From Clostridiales bacterium (GTDB lineage: Bacteria > Bacillota > Clostridia > Oscillospirales > Acutalibacteraceae): a DNA stretch of 5,588 nt. Positions 1 to 5,096 of this stretch are shown in pieces. Position 1 is the first letter of the stretch; the number at the start of each line of letters is the position of its first letter. The DNA is taken from contig DXVY01000126.1 in assembly GCA_019417145.1 (NCBI GenBank), forward strand, positions 1 to 5,588. Direction: 5' to 3'. The notes beneath the pieces were generated by a model. That model was not told where the DNA came from and did not search any database. It saw only the letters and a list, made by a program, of their open reading frames with translations. The position numbers and the translations under genes are program-made.

Positions 1-112
1 GTTCAAACCGGGTCAGAAATTCCGCGCTGTCACTCCAGGGCTGCACCCGCATCTCTCCCCGGATTCCATGGGTGCCCACAATCTTTCCGGTCTCCAGAAA
101 GCGCTTGCGCAT
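1..112 (-). CDS. rimM: RimM, 16S rRNA processing / 30S maturation factor (N-terminal part, runs off left edge)
   Basis: Only the first 37 codons are in the window; the gene continues past the left edge. The peptide has the RimM N-terminal signature GKIVGTHGIRGEMRV at residues 9-23, followed by PWSD, which opens the family's beta-barrel domain. RimM binds ribosomal protein S19 and helps mature the 3' domain of the 30S head in the cytoplasm; that is family knowledge. Two in-frame ATGs lie close together (116-118 and 110-112). The second is chosen because the GGAGG at 120-124 is 7 bases from it but only 1 base from the first. In Firmicutes rimM is normally followed by trmD, so trmD is expected just beyond the left edge, but that is inference. 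It follows khpA after a 132-base spacer rich in stem-loops. Confidence 0.93.
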   Translation of the reverse strand, partial: MRKRFLETGKIVGTHGIRGEMRVQPWSDSAEFLTRFE

Positions 113-119
113 TTTCATT

Positions 120-125
120 CCTCCC
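120..125 (-). promoter_or_regulatory. Ribosome binding site of rimM (decides start)
   Basis: The minus strand reads GGGAGG here. It is 7 bases from the ATG at 110-112 and only 1 base from the in-frame ATG at 116-118, so the inner ATG is the better start. The TGA of a possible 19-codon upstream frame (115-117) overlaps the outer ATG. Confidence 0.75.
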
Positions 126-141
126 TTAATCCACATTCTGT

Positions 142-183
142 CCGCAGGTCATCCCGCTTTGGGACAAGCGCCATGACCTCCGG
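142..183 (-). promoter_or_regulatory. Long imperfect stem-loop in front of rimM
   Basis: A 42-base inverted repeat: CCG/CGG at the base, one mismatch, a perfect 7-bp arm AGGTCAT/ATGACCT, a symmetric 2x2 internal loop, a 5-bp arm CGCTT/AAGCG and a 6-base loop. It lies between the terminator-like hairpin after khpA and the rimM ribosome site, and no T-run follows, so it is not itself a terminator. A role as a leader structure, processing site or protein-binding site for rimM-trmD expression is inference. The pairing is read directly from the sequence. Confidence 0.5.
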
Positions 184-185
184 GC

Positions 186-221
186 AAAACAACAGGGCCG
201 CGGCTTCCGCCGCGGCCCTGT
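186..221 (-). terminator. Rho-independent terminator-like hairpin between khpA and rimM
   Basis: A perfect 13-bp GC-rich stem (192-204 with 209-221) is closed by a four-base loop that reads GGAA on the minus strand, a GNRA-type tetraloop. On the minus strand the stem is followed by TGTTTTG, a short and interrupted T-run, so termination may be only partial. The opposite side has no T-run, so it is oriented for the khpA transcript. It could lower rimM and downstream expression relative to rpsP/khpA. No clear promoter lies between it and rimM. Confidence 0.65.
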
Positions 222-226
222 CCGTC

Positions 227-245
227 GGCTAACGCCGGCTTAGCC
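227..245 (-). other. Small stem-loop at the khpA stop codon
   Basis: GGCTAA (227-232) and TTAGCC (240-245) form a 6-bp stem around a 7-base loop. The stem begins on the last base of the khpA stop codon and stands 5 bases upstream of the terminator-like hairpin in the transcript. It has no T-run. It may protect the mRNA 3' end or be chance. Confidence 0.35.
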
Positions 246-478
246 TAGTCGATCTCCACCGCGACCTTCTCGTTCTTGCGGTTGGCGGCGGCGCGCATGA
301 CCGTGCGGATCGCCTTGGCAATCCGACCCTGCTTGCCGATCACCCGGCCCATATCGTCGGGGGCTACGTGCAGATGATATACCACTACGCCCTCCTCGTC
401 GGGCTCGTCCACGGTGGCGGTGACCTGGGAGGGATCCTCTACCAGGCCCTGGGCCATTGCAACCAACAGTTCAGTCAT
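245..478 (-). CDS. khpA: KhpA, KH-domain RNA-binding protein (YlqC family)
   Basis: A 77-residue protein, the usual size for KhpA/YlqC. It is essentially one KH domain, with the RNA-binding GxxG loop as GKQG at residues 48-51 inside DMGRVIGKQGRIAKAIR (42-58), followed by the helix AIRTVMRAAA and a final beta strand KVAVEID. In other Firmicutes KhpA dimerises with itself or with KhpB (Jag/EloR) and binds many cytoplasmic RNAs, affecting cell elongation and division; that is family knowledge. The start is supported by AGGAGGT at 487-493, 8 bases upstream. It lies between rpsP and rimM, its conserved place. B. subtilis has ylqD next, but no ylqD-like gene is seen here. The 136-base spacer from rpsP is long for an operon and carries pairing arms. 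A terminator-like hairpin follows. Confidence 0.95.
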   Translation of the reverse strand: MTELLVAMAQGLVEDPSQVTATVDEPDEEGVVVYHLHVAPDDMGRVIGKQGRIAKAIRTVMRAAANRKNEKVAVEID

Positions 479-504
479 GGAATTCTACCTCCTGAATGTA
501 TGCC

Positions 505-600
505 TCCGGCCGCGCATAGGGCCGGAAGAACCTATATCGTTTCCCTGCCGCGCAGGGAGTATTTCGCGCCCGGCGCACTCAAGGAGCCGCCGGTCCGGCC
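505..600 (-). promoter_or_regulatory. Structured rpsP-khpA spacer with competing pairing arms
   Basis: On the minus strand the spacer carries GGCCGGA at 594-600, its complement TCCGGCC at 520-526, and a second GGCCGGA at 505-511. The middle arm can pair locally with the downstream copy (7 bp, 8-base loop) or with the upstream copy, enclosing a separate 7-bp hairpin TCCCTGC/GCAGGGA at 542-558 with a 3-base loop. The khpA ribosome site (487-493) begins 11 bases after the last arm. No T-run follows either hairpin, so neither is a standard terminator. Function is unknown. Confidence 0.45.
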
Positions 601-614
601 AAAGTTACGACGCC

Positions 615-857
615 TTACAGGACGCCGTTCTTCTTCAGCAGCGCCTTGACGGTATCGGTCGGCTGGGCGCCGTTGGCGATCCACTTCTTGGCCTTTTCGC
701 CGTCTACCTTGACCTCGGCGGGATCCCGGGTGGGATCATAGGTGCCGATCTCCTCGATGAAGCGGCCGTCCCGCGGGAAACGGGAATCCGCCACCACGAT
801 GCGGTAGAAGGGCGCCTTCTTCGCGCCCATGCGGCGCAGTCTGATCTTAACTGCCAT
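615..857 (-). CDS. rpsP: 30S ribosomal protein S16
   Basis: An 80-residue protein, the normal short form of bS16. It opens with the family signature MAVKIRLRRMGAKKAPFYRI (1-20), continues with VVADSRFPRDGRFIEEIGTYDP (21-42), and ends with the conserved block W-I-x-N-G-A-Q-P-T-D-T-V (59-70) and a lysine-rich tail. S16 binds 16S rRNA in the body of the 30S subunit and is needed for 30S assembly. The start has an AAGAGGTG site at 865-872, 7 bases upstream. It follows ffh after 66 bases with no convincing terminator, so it is co-transcribed with ylxM-ffh, the conserved Firmicutes order. Nothing is missing or odd in the protein. Confidence 0.98.
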   Translation of the reverse strand: MAVKIRLRRMGAKKAPFYRIVVADSRFPRDGRFIEEIGTYDPTRDPAEVKVDGEKAKKWIANGAQPTDTVKALLKKNGVL

Positions 858-923
858 TCGTTTACACCTCTTTCATGGGTATTTCTATCTTCCAAGAGGG
901 TGACCTCTAAGAATACAAAATGA

Positions 924-2279
924 TTACATTTTAAAATTCGGCGGCAGGTTCTGGGGCAGCCGCATGCCTCGGCCCATCCTTCGTTTCATGGACTTGCCGT
1001 TCATCTGCTTAAACATCTTCTTCATCTGGTCATACTGTTTGAGCAGCCGGTTGACGTCCTCCACCTGCAGGCCGCAGCCGGCGGCAATTCGACGCTTCCG
1101 GGAGGGATTGATAATCTCCGGCTTTTCCCGCTCTCCTTTTGTCATAGAAGTGATAATAGCCTCGATGCGCAGCAACTGCCGGTCATCCACGTCCACATCC
1201 CGGAGCTGCTTATCCATGCCGGGCAGCATGGAGAGCACCTGCTTGATGGGGCCCATTTTTTTGGTCTGCTGGAACTGAGCGAGCAGATCGTTCATATCAA
1301 AGGAATTTTCCTTCAGCTTTTTGGCGGCCAACTCGGCCTCCCGCTGGTCGATCTGGTTCTCCACCCGCTCGATCAGGGAAAGCATGTCGCCCATACCCAA
1401 AATTCGGGAAGCCATGCGGTCGGGATGAAACTCATCCAGATCGTCCAGCTTTTCCCCCGTGCCCACAAACTTAATGGGCTTGCCGGTCACGGCCCGCACC
1501 GACAGGGCCGCGCCGCCCCGGGTATCGCCGTCCAGCTTGGTCAGCAGGACGCTGTCGATCTCCAGCAGGTCGTTGAAGGTTTTGGCCACGTTGACCGCGT
1601 CCTGGCCGGTCATGGCGTCCACCACCAACATGATCTCATTAGGCTCCACAGCCTCCTGCACCCGTTTGAGCTCGGCCATGAGCTCGGTATCGATGTGCAG
1701 CCGGCCGGCGGTATCCAGAATGACGAAATCATTGCCGTAATCCCTGGCGTGGCGAACCGCCTCCTTTGCGGTGCGCTCCGGCTTCTGGGTTCCCCTCTCA
1801 AACACGGGAACCCCCGCCTTTTCACCCACTACCTTCAGCTGGTCGATGGCGGCCGGACGATAGATATCGCAGGCTACCAGCAGGGGGCGATGCCCTTGCG
1901 ACCGAAGCATTTTAGCCAGCTTGGCGCTGTGGGTGGTCTTACCCGAGCCCTGCAGGCCGCACATCATGATAACCGTAGGAATCCGGGACGCGGTATTGAT
2001 GCGCACATGCTCCCCACCCATCAGGGCGGTCAGCTCGTCCCGGACAATTTTAACGACCATTTGGGGGGCGGTCAGGCTTTCCATCACCTTTTCGCCAATG
2101 CACTTTTCCGTGACCGCGTTGGTGAAGTCCTTGGCCACCTTATAGTTCACGTCGGCCTCCAAAAGGGCCAGGCGCACTTCCCGCATGGCTTCCTTTACGT
2201 CCGACTCCGAGAGCTTCCCCTTGGATCGCAGCCTCTTAAAGGCCGCGGCCAGCTTATCTGAAAGGCCTTCAAACGCCAT
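924..2279 (-). CDS. ffh: Signal recognition particle GTPase Ffh (SRP54)
   Basis: A 451-residue protein, full length for Ffh. Order: N domain helical bundle (1-95, with REVRLALLEADVN at 33-45), G domain with P-loop GLQGSGKTT (108-116), DTAGR (189-193) and TKLDGDTRGG (247-256), then the methionine-rich M domain (about 300-435). The M domain shows LPGM (352-355), the SRP RNA-binding helix-turn-helix SRKRRIAAGCG (393-403) and the QMKKMFKQM stretch that lines the signal-sequence groove. With 4.5S/SRP RNA it binds signal sequences leaving the ribosome and docks on FtsY at the membrane. The RNA-binding loop reads GCG where many species have GSG, a mild change. An AAGGTG site at about 2287-2292 lies 7 bases upstream. 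It starts 26 bases after the ylxM stop, and rpsP follows. Confidence 0.98.
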   Translation of the reverse strand: MAFEGLSDKLAAAFKRLRSKGKLSESDVKEAMREVRLALLEADVNYKVAKDFTNAVTEKCIGEKVMESLTAPQMVVKIVRDELTALMGGEHVRINTASRIPTVIMMCGLQGSGKTTHSAKLAKMLRSQGHRPLLVACDIYRPAAIDQLKVVGEKAGVPVFERGTQKPERTAKEAVRHARDYGNDFVILDTAGRLHIDTELMAELKRVQEAVEPNEIMLVVDAMTGQDAVNVAKTFNDLLEIDSVLLTKLDGDTRGGAALSVRAVTGKPIKFVGTGEKLDDLDEFHPDRMASRILGMGDMLSLIERVENQIDQREAELAAKKLKENSFDMNDLLAQFQQTKKMGPIKQVLSMLPGMDKQLRDVDVDDRQLLRIEAIITSMTKGEREKPEIINPSRKRRIAAGCGLQVEDVNRLLKQYDQMKKMFKQMNGKSMKRRMGRGMRLPQNLPPNFKM

Positions 2280-2305
2280 ATACCGTCACCTTCTTCGTTC
2301 ATCTC

Positions 2306-2686
2306 TCAAACACCGGGCGCAAACCCGTCCTGCAGTCGCTGGGCGGCCCGATCGATCTTTTGCAGCTCCCCCAGGACGCGGGACTCGCCGGCCCCCTGTT
2401 CCACAAGAGCCGCCGCCTCTGCCGCCGCGGCGCGGATCTTTGCAGCCTCCGCCGCCTGCTCCCTGCTCTTTCTCAGCAGCCCCAGCTTCTCTTCCAAAGA
2501 CCGCAACTGTCCTTCCGCGCGCTTGATCCCATCCCGCGCGCCCTGGCGGGTGATGCCCTCGTTTTCCGATATCTCCGACAGGGACAGGTCGTCGTTATAA
2601 TAACAGTCCATGAGGACGCGCTGCTTTTCGGTCAGCACGGGACCGTACAGGTCCAGCAGATAGGCGATGGTATAATCCTTGGCCAT
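2306..2686 (-). CDS. ylxM: YlxM family helix-turn-helix protein (UPF0122), SRP-associated
   Basis: 126 residues. The N-terminal half has a sigma-70 region 4-like helix-turn-helix: LTEKQRVLMDCYYNDDLSLS (18-37) then EISENEGITRQGARDGIKRA (38-57). This is the YlxM/UPF0122 family, encoded just before ffh in Firmicutes; in streptococci YlxM has been linked to SRP assembly and activity, which is family knowledge. Residues 58-95 are a charged, alanine-rich predicted coiled coil (AAEAAKIRAAAAEAAALVEQ at about 78-97), and the C-terminal tail is less conserved. The start is supported by AAAGGAGG at 2695-2702, 8 bases upstream. It is the first gene of a transcription unit with a near-consensus promoter at 2736-2764 and is followed by ffh after 26 bases. 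Confidence 0.92.
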   Translation of the reverse strand: MAKDYTIAYLLDLYGPVLTEKQRVLMDCYYNDDLSLSEISENEGITRQGARDGIKRAEGQLRSLEEKLGLLRKSREQAAEAAKIRAAAAEAAALVEQGAGESRVLGELQKIDRAAQRLQDGFAPGV

Positions 2687-2706
2687 TCCGCCGCCCTCCT
2701 TTCAGA

Positions 2707-2729
2707 CTGTAAAGGAATCTGCCTTACAG
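2707..2729 (-). promoter_or_regulatory. Stem-loop at the 5' end of the ylxM-ffh mRNA
   Basis: CTGTAA and TTACAG (2724-2729 and 2707-2712) pair over 6 bp, then GG/CC after a one-base bulge, closing a loop of about 6 bases. From the promoter position, transcription should begin near 2727-2729, so this hairpin would sit at the extreme 5' end of the mRNA. 5'-terminal stem-loops are known to slow 5'-end-dependent decay in Firmicutes. The ribosome site begins a few bases after it. A DNA operator is an alternative reading. Confidence 0.45.
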
Positions 2730-2735
2730 GTTAAC

Positions 2736-2764
2736 AGTATACCCGGCCGCCTGCCGTCTGTCAA
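2736..2764 (-). promoter_or_regulatory. Sigma-A promoter of ylxM-ffh-rpsP-khpA
   Basis: On the minus strand, TTGACA (2759-2764) and TATACT (2736-2741) are separated by exactly 17 bases. The -35 is perfect and the -10 has one mismatch from consensus. Predicted start is near 2729, giving a leader of about 42 bases before ylxM. The promoter lies directly behind the strong terminator after rbgA, so the SRP/S16 unit is insulated from the upstream genes. CTGTAAAG copies flank it (2773-2780, and inverted at 2707-2714). Confidence 0.92.
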
Positions 2765-2792
2765 GTATTTTTCTTTACAGGGCCTTCCCCGC

Positions 2793-2819
2793 AAAAAAAT
2801 CCCCGGCACAACCGGGGAT
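2793..2819 (-). terminator. Intrinsic terminator after rbgA
   Basis: A perfect 8-bp stem ATCCCCGG/CCGGGGAT (2812-2819 with 2799-2806) with a 5-base loop is followed on the minus strand by a run of seven Ts overlapping the stem base. It is the clearest terminator in the window. It ends the rplS/lepB/rbgA stretch and precedes the ylxM promoter by about 30 bases. Confidence 0.93.
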
Positions 2820-2827
2820 AGCCATTG

Positions 2828-2862
2828 CGCGGCGGCTGGGGCAACAGGCTACGGCCGCCGCG
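2828..2862 (-). other. GC-rich stem-loop just after the rbgA stop
   Basis: CGCGGCGGC (2828-2836) and GCCGCCGCG (2854-2862) form a perfect 9-bp stem with a 17-base loop, starting one base after the rbgA stop codon and about 8 bases ahead of the terminator hairpin. It may act as a pause or a 3'-end stabiliser. It has no T-run of its own. Confidence 0.4.
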
Positions 2863-2863
2863 G

Positions 2864-3787
2864 CTACAGCGGCCGTTCCAGGCTGATGCGGCCCAGCTTT
2901 CCGCCGCGGAATTCATCCAGCACCACGGCCGCAGCCCGCGCCGTATCAATCTCACCGCCGCCGGCAAACATCCGCCGCCGCCGCCCCACCTCGGTCAGCA
3001 GGGCAACGCCCCAGCGGAGGGCCGCACCATCCGTACCGCCCGTATCCTCGCAGAGGAGGCTATCCTCCGGCTCCGGGGCGACGGAGGCAGGCGAAAAACC
3101 GTAACGGGCGGCCAGCAGATCGGGGTATTCCTCCCCCAAAAAGGCCAGCAGGGCCGCCGCCAGGGTCTCCATATCCACCACCTGATCCCTGATAGCGCCG
3201 GTAAAGGCCAATCTCTCCCCTACCGCAGGATCGTCAAACCGGGGCCAGAGCACGCCGGGAGTGTCCAGCAGCTCCAGGTCGCCGGATACTTTGAACCACT
3301 GATTGCCGCGGGTTACGCCGGGGCGATCCTCCACCTTGGCCCGGCTGCCGCCGGCAAGGCGGTTGATAAAGGAGGACTTGCCCACATTGGGGATCCCCGC
3401 CACCATAACGCGCAGGGCTTTACCCTCCATGCCTCTGGCCTTGTATTGGGCCAGCTTATCGACCAGCAGCGCGCGCACAGCCGGACGAAATTCTCCCAGC
3501 CCCCGTCCTGTCCTGCAATCCACCGGCAGGGCCGAAACGCCCTCTTCCTTATAGCGGCGTATCCAGCTGGCGGTGACGGACGGATCGGCCAAATCGGCCT
3601 TATTCAGCAGGATGAGGGCGGGTTTACCGGCCAAAATACCCGCCAGCTCCGGGTTCCGGCTGCCGGCGGGTATCCTGGCGTCCACAATCTCCGCAACCGC
3701 ATCCACCTGGGAGAGGCTCTCCCCAATCTTCCGCCGGGTCTTGGCCATATGCCCGGGGAACCACTGGATGTTCTGCGTTCCGTTCAT
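2864..3787 (-). CDS. rbgA: Ribosome biogenesis GTPase RbgA (YlqF)
   Basis: A 307-residue protein with the circularly permuted GTPase motif order of the YlqF/RbgA family. It shows IQWFPGHMAK at 7-16 (His13 corresponds to the catalytic His9 of B. subtilis RbgA), G4 NKAD (62-65), G1 GIPNVGKSS (131-139), G2 PGVTR with Thr159 (156-160) and G3 DTPG (175-178). A C-terminal helical RNA-binding domain follows. RbgA works in the cytoplasm late in 50S assembly, where it checks incorporation of proteins such as L16. The ATG is 2 bases past the lepB stop; its GGAGGT site (3799-3804) lies inside the end of lepB, 11 bases away, so translation is likely coupled. A strong terminator follows. The residues at about 230-245 are acidic and look like a lineage insertion. 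Confidence 0.96.
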   Translation of the reverse strand: MNGTQNIQWFPGHMAKTRRKIGESLSQVDAVAEIVDARIPAGSRNPELAGILAGKPALILLNKADLADPSVTASWIRRYKEEGVSALPVDCRTGRGLGEFRPAVRALLVDKLAQYKARGMEGKALRVMVAGIPNVGKSSFINRLAGGSRAKVEDRPGVTRGNQWFKVSGDLELLDTPGVLWPRFDDPAVGERLAFTGAIRDQVVDMETLAAALLAFLGEEYPDLLAARYGFSPASVAPEPEDSLLCEDTGGTDGAALRWGVALLTEVGRRRRMFAGGGEIDTARAAAVVLDEFRGGKLGRISLERPL

Positions 3788-3789
3788 GT

Positions 3790-4644
3790 TTAAGACAAAC
3801 CTCCAAAGGCGCCGAAGGGCAGTATGCGGAAAATCGCCCGCCCCAGCACGTATCGCTCGTCTACCATGCCGATCTCGGAGGAGCGGCTGTCCAGCGAATT
3901 GTTGCGGTGGTCTCCCATCACAAATATGTGTCCCTCCGGCACGGTCTGCGGAAATGTAATGTCATATCTGAGCTCGGTGCCGCGGCCGTATTCATCCCAC
4001 ACGTAGGGCTCGTCCAGCAGCACCCCGTCCACCGATACGGTGCCCGCCTCGAAATCGATATCCACCGTCTGTCCCTCGGTGGCGATGACGCGCTTGATGA
4101 TGGGCTCGCTGTCCCGGTTGCGCAGCTGGTTTTCATCGTTGGTATAATTTCGGGAGATAACCACGATATCGCCGGCTTTGGGCTCGTAGAAAAGGTTGCT
4201 GATGATGACCTTGTCGTCCGGATGCAGGGTCTGTAGCATGGAGCTTCCCTGCACGCCCACCACCCGGAAGGCCAGGGTAAAAAGGACTACCACCGCAATG
4301 ACGGCAACCACAACCGCGTCGATCCAGTCGTAGATTTCCCGCACCAGATCCCGCTTATCTCCTTTTTTCCCGCCGGGGCGCTTCACCCCTTCCAGCGCCT
4401 GAGGTCCTAAATCCAGCTCTGCGCCCGCCGCCGAGGCGTCCGCCTTATACAATGGTCCACCCGGTGCGGTTTCTTCAGAACCGGCGGCAAGGCTGTTTTG
4501 GGAGCGCTGCGCTTGGGCAGATGCCTCCCCGGCCGCCTGCATAGATTCCTTTTCCTGCATGCGCGAACCTGCGAAAGTATTCTCCTCCCACGGCCCCTCC
4601 CCTTGCGAAAAGTCGACGGGCGTTTCTTCCGGTCTATCTGCCAT
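3790..4644 (-). CDS. lepB: Type I signal peptidase LepB with long N-terminal extension
   Basis: 284 residues from the ATG at 4642-4644. The first ~100 residues are hydrophilic, rich in Ala, Glu, Gln and Gly, and likely disordered and cytoplasmic. One transmembrane segment follows (about 108-127, AVVVAVIAVVVLFTLAF), then the S26 peptidase domain outside the cell: GSSMLQTL with catalytic Ser135, IIKRVIATEGQ with catalytic Lys184, and GDHRNNSLDSR (244-254). It cuts signal peptides from exported proteins. The usual proline after the catalytic SM (SMxPT) is glutamine here, and box E has His where Asn is common. Classic Bacillus enzymes are about 180-190 residues, so the extension is notable. A GTG nine bases upstream is in frame but has a poor ribosome site. 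It follows rplS behind a terminator; rbgA starts 2 bases after its stop. Confidence 0.95.
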   Translation of the reverse strand: MADRPEETPVDFSQGEGPWEENTFAGSRMQEKESMQAAGEASAQAQRSQNSLAAGSEETAPGGPLYKADASAAGAELDLGPQALEGVKRPGGKKGDKRDLVREIYDWIDAVVVAVIAVVVLFTLAFRVVGVQGSSMLQTLHPDDKVIISNLFYEPKAGDIVVISRNYTNDENQLRNRDSEPIIKRVIATEGQTVDIDFEAGTVSVDGVLLDEPYVWDEYGRGTELRYDITFPQTVPEGHIFVMGDHRNNSLDSRSSEIGMVDERYVLGRAIFRILPFGAFGGLS

Positions 4645-4647
4645 TGT

Positions 4648-4656
4648 CCTCACCTT
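4648..4656 (-). promoter_or_regulatory. Ribosome binding site of lepB (decides start)
   Basis: The minus strand reads AAGGTGAGG. Its AAGGTG core is 6 bases from the ATG at 4642-4644. The alternative GTG start (4651-4653) lies inside this site and would have only a weak AGG 4 bases upstream, so the ATG start is preferred. Confidence 0.7.
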
Positions 4657-4704
4657 ACCTAACCGTTTTTTCCGGCTTTAATGCCGGTACATGCATAAAA
4701 CAGC

Positions 4705-4730
4705 AAAAAAGGAGACAGAACCTGTCCCCT
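4705..4730 (-). terminator. Intrinsic terminator after rplS
   Basis: On the minus strand GGGGACAG pairs with CTGTCTCC (8 bp including one G-U pair, plus a closing A-T) around a 3-base loop and runs into six Ts (4705-4710). It lies 21 bases after the rplS stop. It should end most rplS transcripts. No strong promoter is visible between it and lepB, so lepB-rbgA may depend on read-through or a weak promoter. Confidence 0.85.
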
Positions 4731-4751
4731 CCCTTGCCACATCCATTCAAC

Positions 4752-5096
4752 TTATCCGATCTGTTCCTTGACCTTGGCGGCCTTACCCACCCGGTCGCGG
4801 AGATAATACAGCTTGCTGCGGCGGATCTTACCCCGGCGCACAGTCTCCACCTTGGCGACGTTGGGAGAATGCACAGGGAAAACGCGCTCCACACCTACGC
4901 CGTAGGACACGCGGCGAACGGTAAAGGTTTCGGCAATACCGCTGTTGTTGCGGGCGATTACGGTGCCCTCAAAAACCTGGATGCGCTCGCGCTCACCCTC
5001 GCGGATCTTCACGTGCACCCGCACGGTCTCGCCGATGTTGATCACCGGAGCCTCGGCCTTAAGCTGGCTCTCGGTCAATTGCTTCAGAATATCCAT
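4752..5096 (-). CDS. rplS: 50S ribosomal protein L19
   Basis: A 114-residue protein, the normal length for bL19. It shows the family pattern throughout: MDILKQLTESQLK at the start, FEGTVIARNNSGIAETFTVR (42-61) with the conserved FEG and ETFTVR, GVGVERVFPVHSPNV (66-80), and the L19 signature VETVRRGKIRRSKLYYLR (83-100). L19 binds 23S rRNA and helps form an intersubunit bridge with the 30S. The start has a strong AAAGGAGG site (5107-5114), 10 bases away. It has its own promoter (5221-5249) and a leader of about 118 nt, and is followed by its own terminator. In B. subtilis rplS follows trmD; here it follows a DUF2344 gene instead. Confidence 0.98.
   Translation of the reverse strand: MDILKQLTESQLKAEAPVINIGETVRVHVKIREGERERIQVFEGTVIARNNSGIAETFTVRRVSYGVGVERVFPVHSPNVAKVETVRRGKIRRSKLYYLRDRVGKAAKVKEQIG

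Noticed and set aside
414..923. Plus-strand open frame of 169 codons
   Set aside because: It overlaps khpA and rpsP in antisense and has no recognisable motifs.
858..923. AGAGG/CCTCT hairpin between ffh and rpsP as a terminator
   Set aside because: Only 5 bp with no T-run; ffh and rpsP are best read as one transcript.
1425..2261. Long open frame on the plus strand (278 codons)
   Set aside because: It lies entirely antisense to ffh, which has every SRP54 motif. The peptide is rich in His, Gly, Leu and Gln as expected from reading GC-rich codons backwards, and it has no recognisable domain.
2825..3793. Long open frame on the plus strand (322 codons)
   Set aside because: It covers rbgA in antisense. 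RbgA has all its GTPase motifs in the permuted order; the plus-strand peptide is low-complexity Gly/Arg/Pro/Gln and spans the rbgA stop and spacer.
4651..4653. GTG as the lepB start
   Set aside because: The codon lies within the better ribosome site AAGGTGAGG and has only a weak AGG upstream; the ATG at 4642-4644 fits better.
4672..4687. CCGGC/GCCGG hairpin before lepB as a second terminator
   Set aside because: On the minus strand it is followed by As, not Ts, and on the plus strand the Ts are on the wrong side. The stem is only 5 bp.
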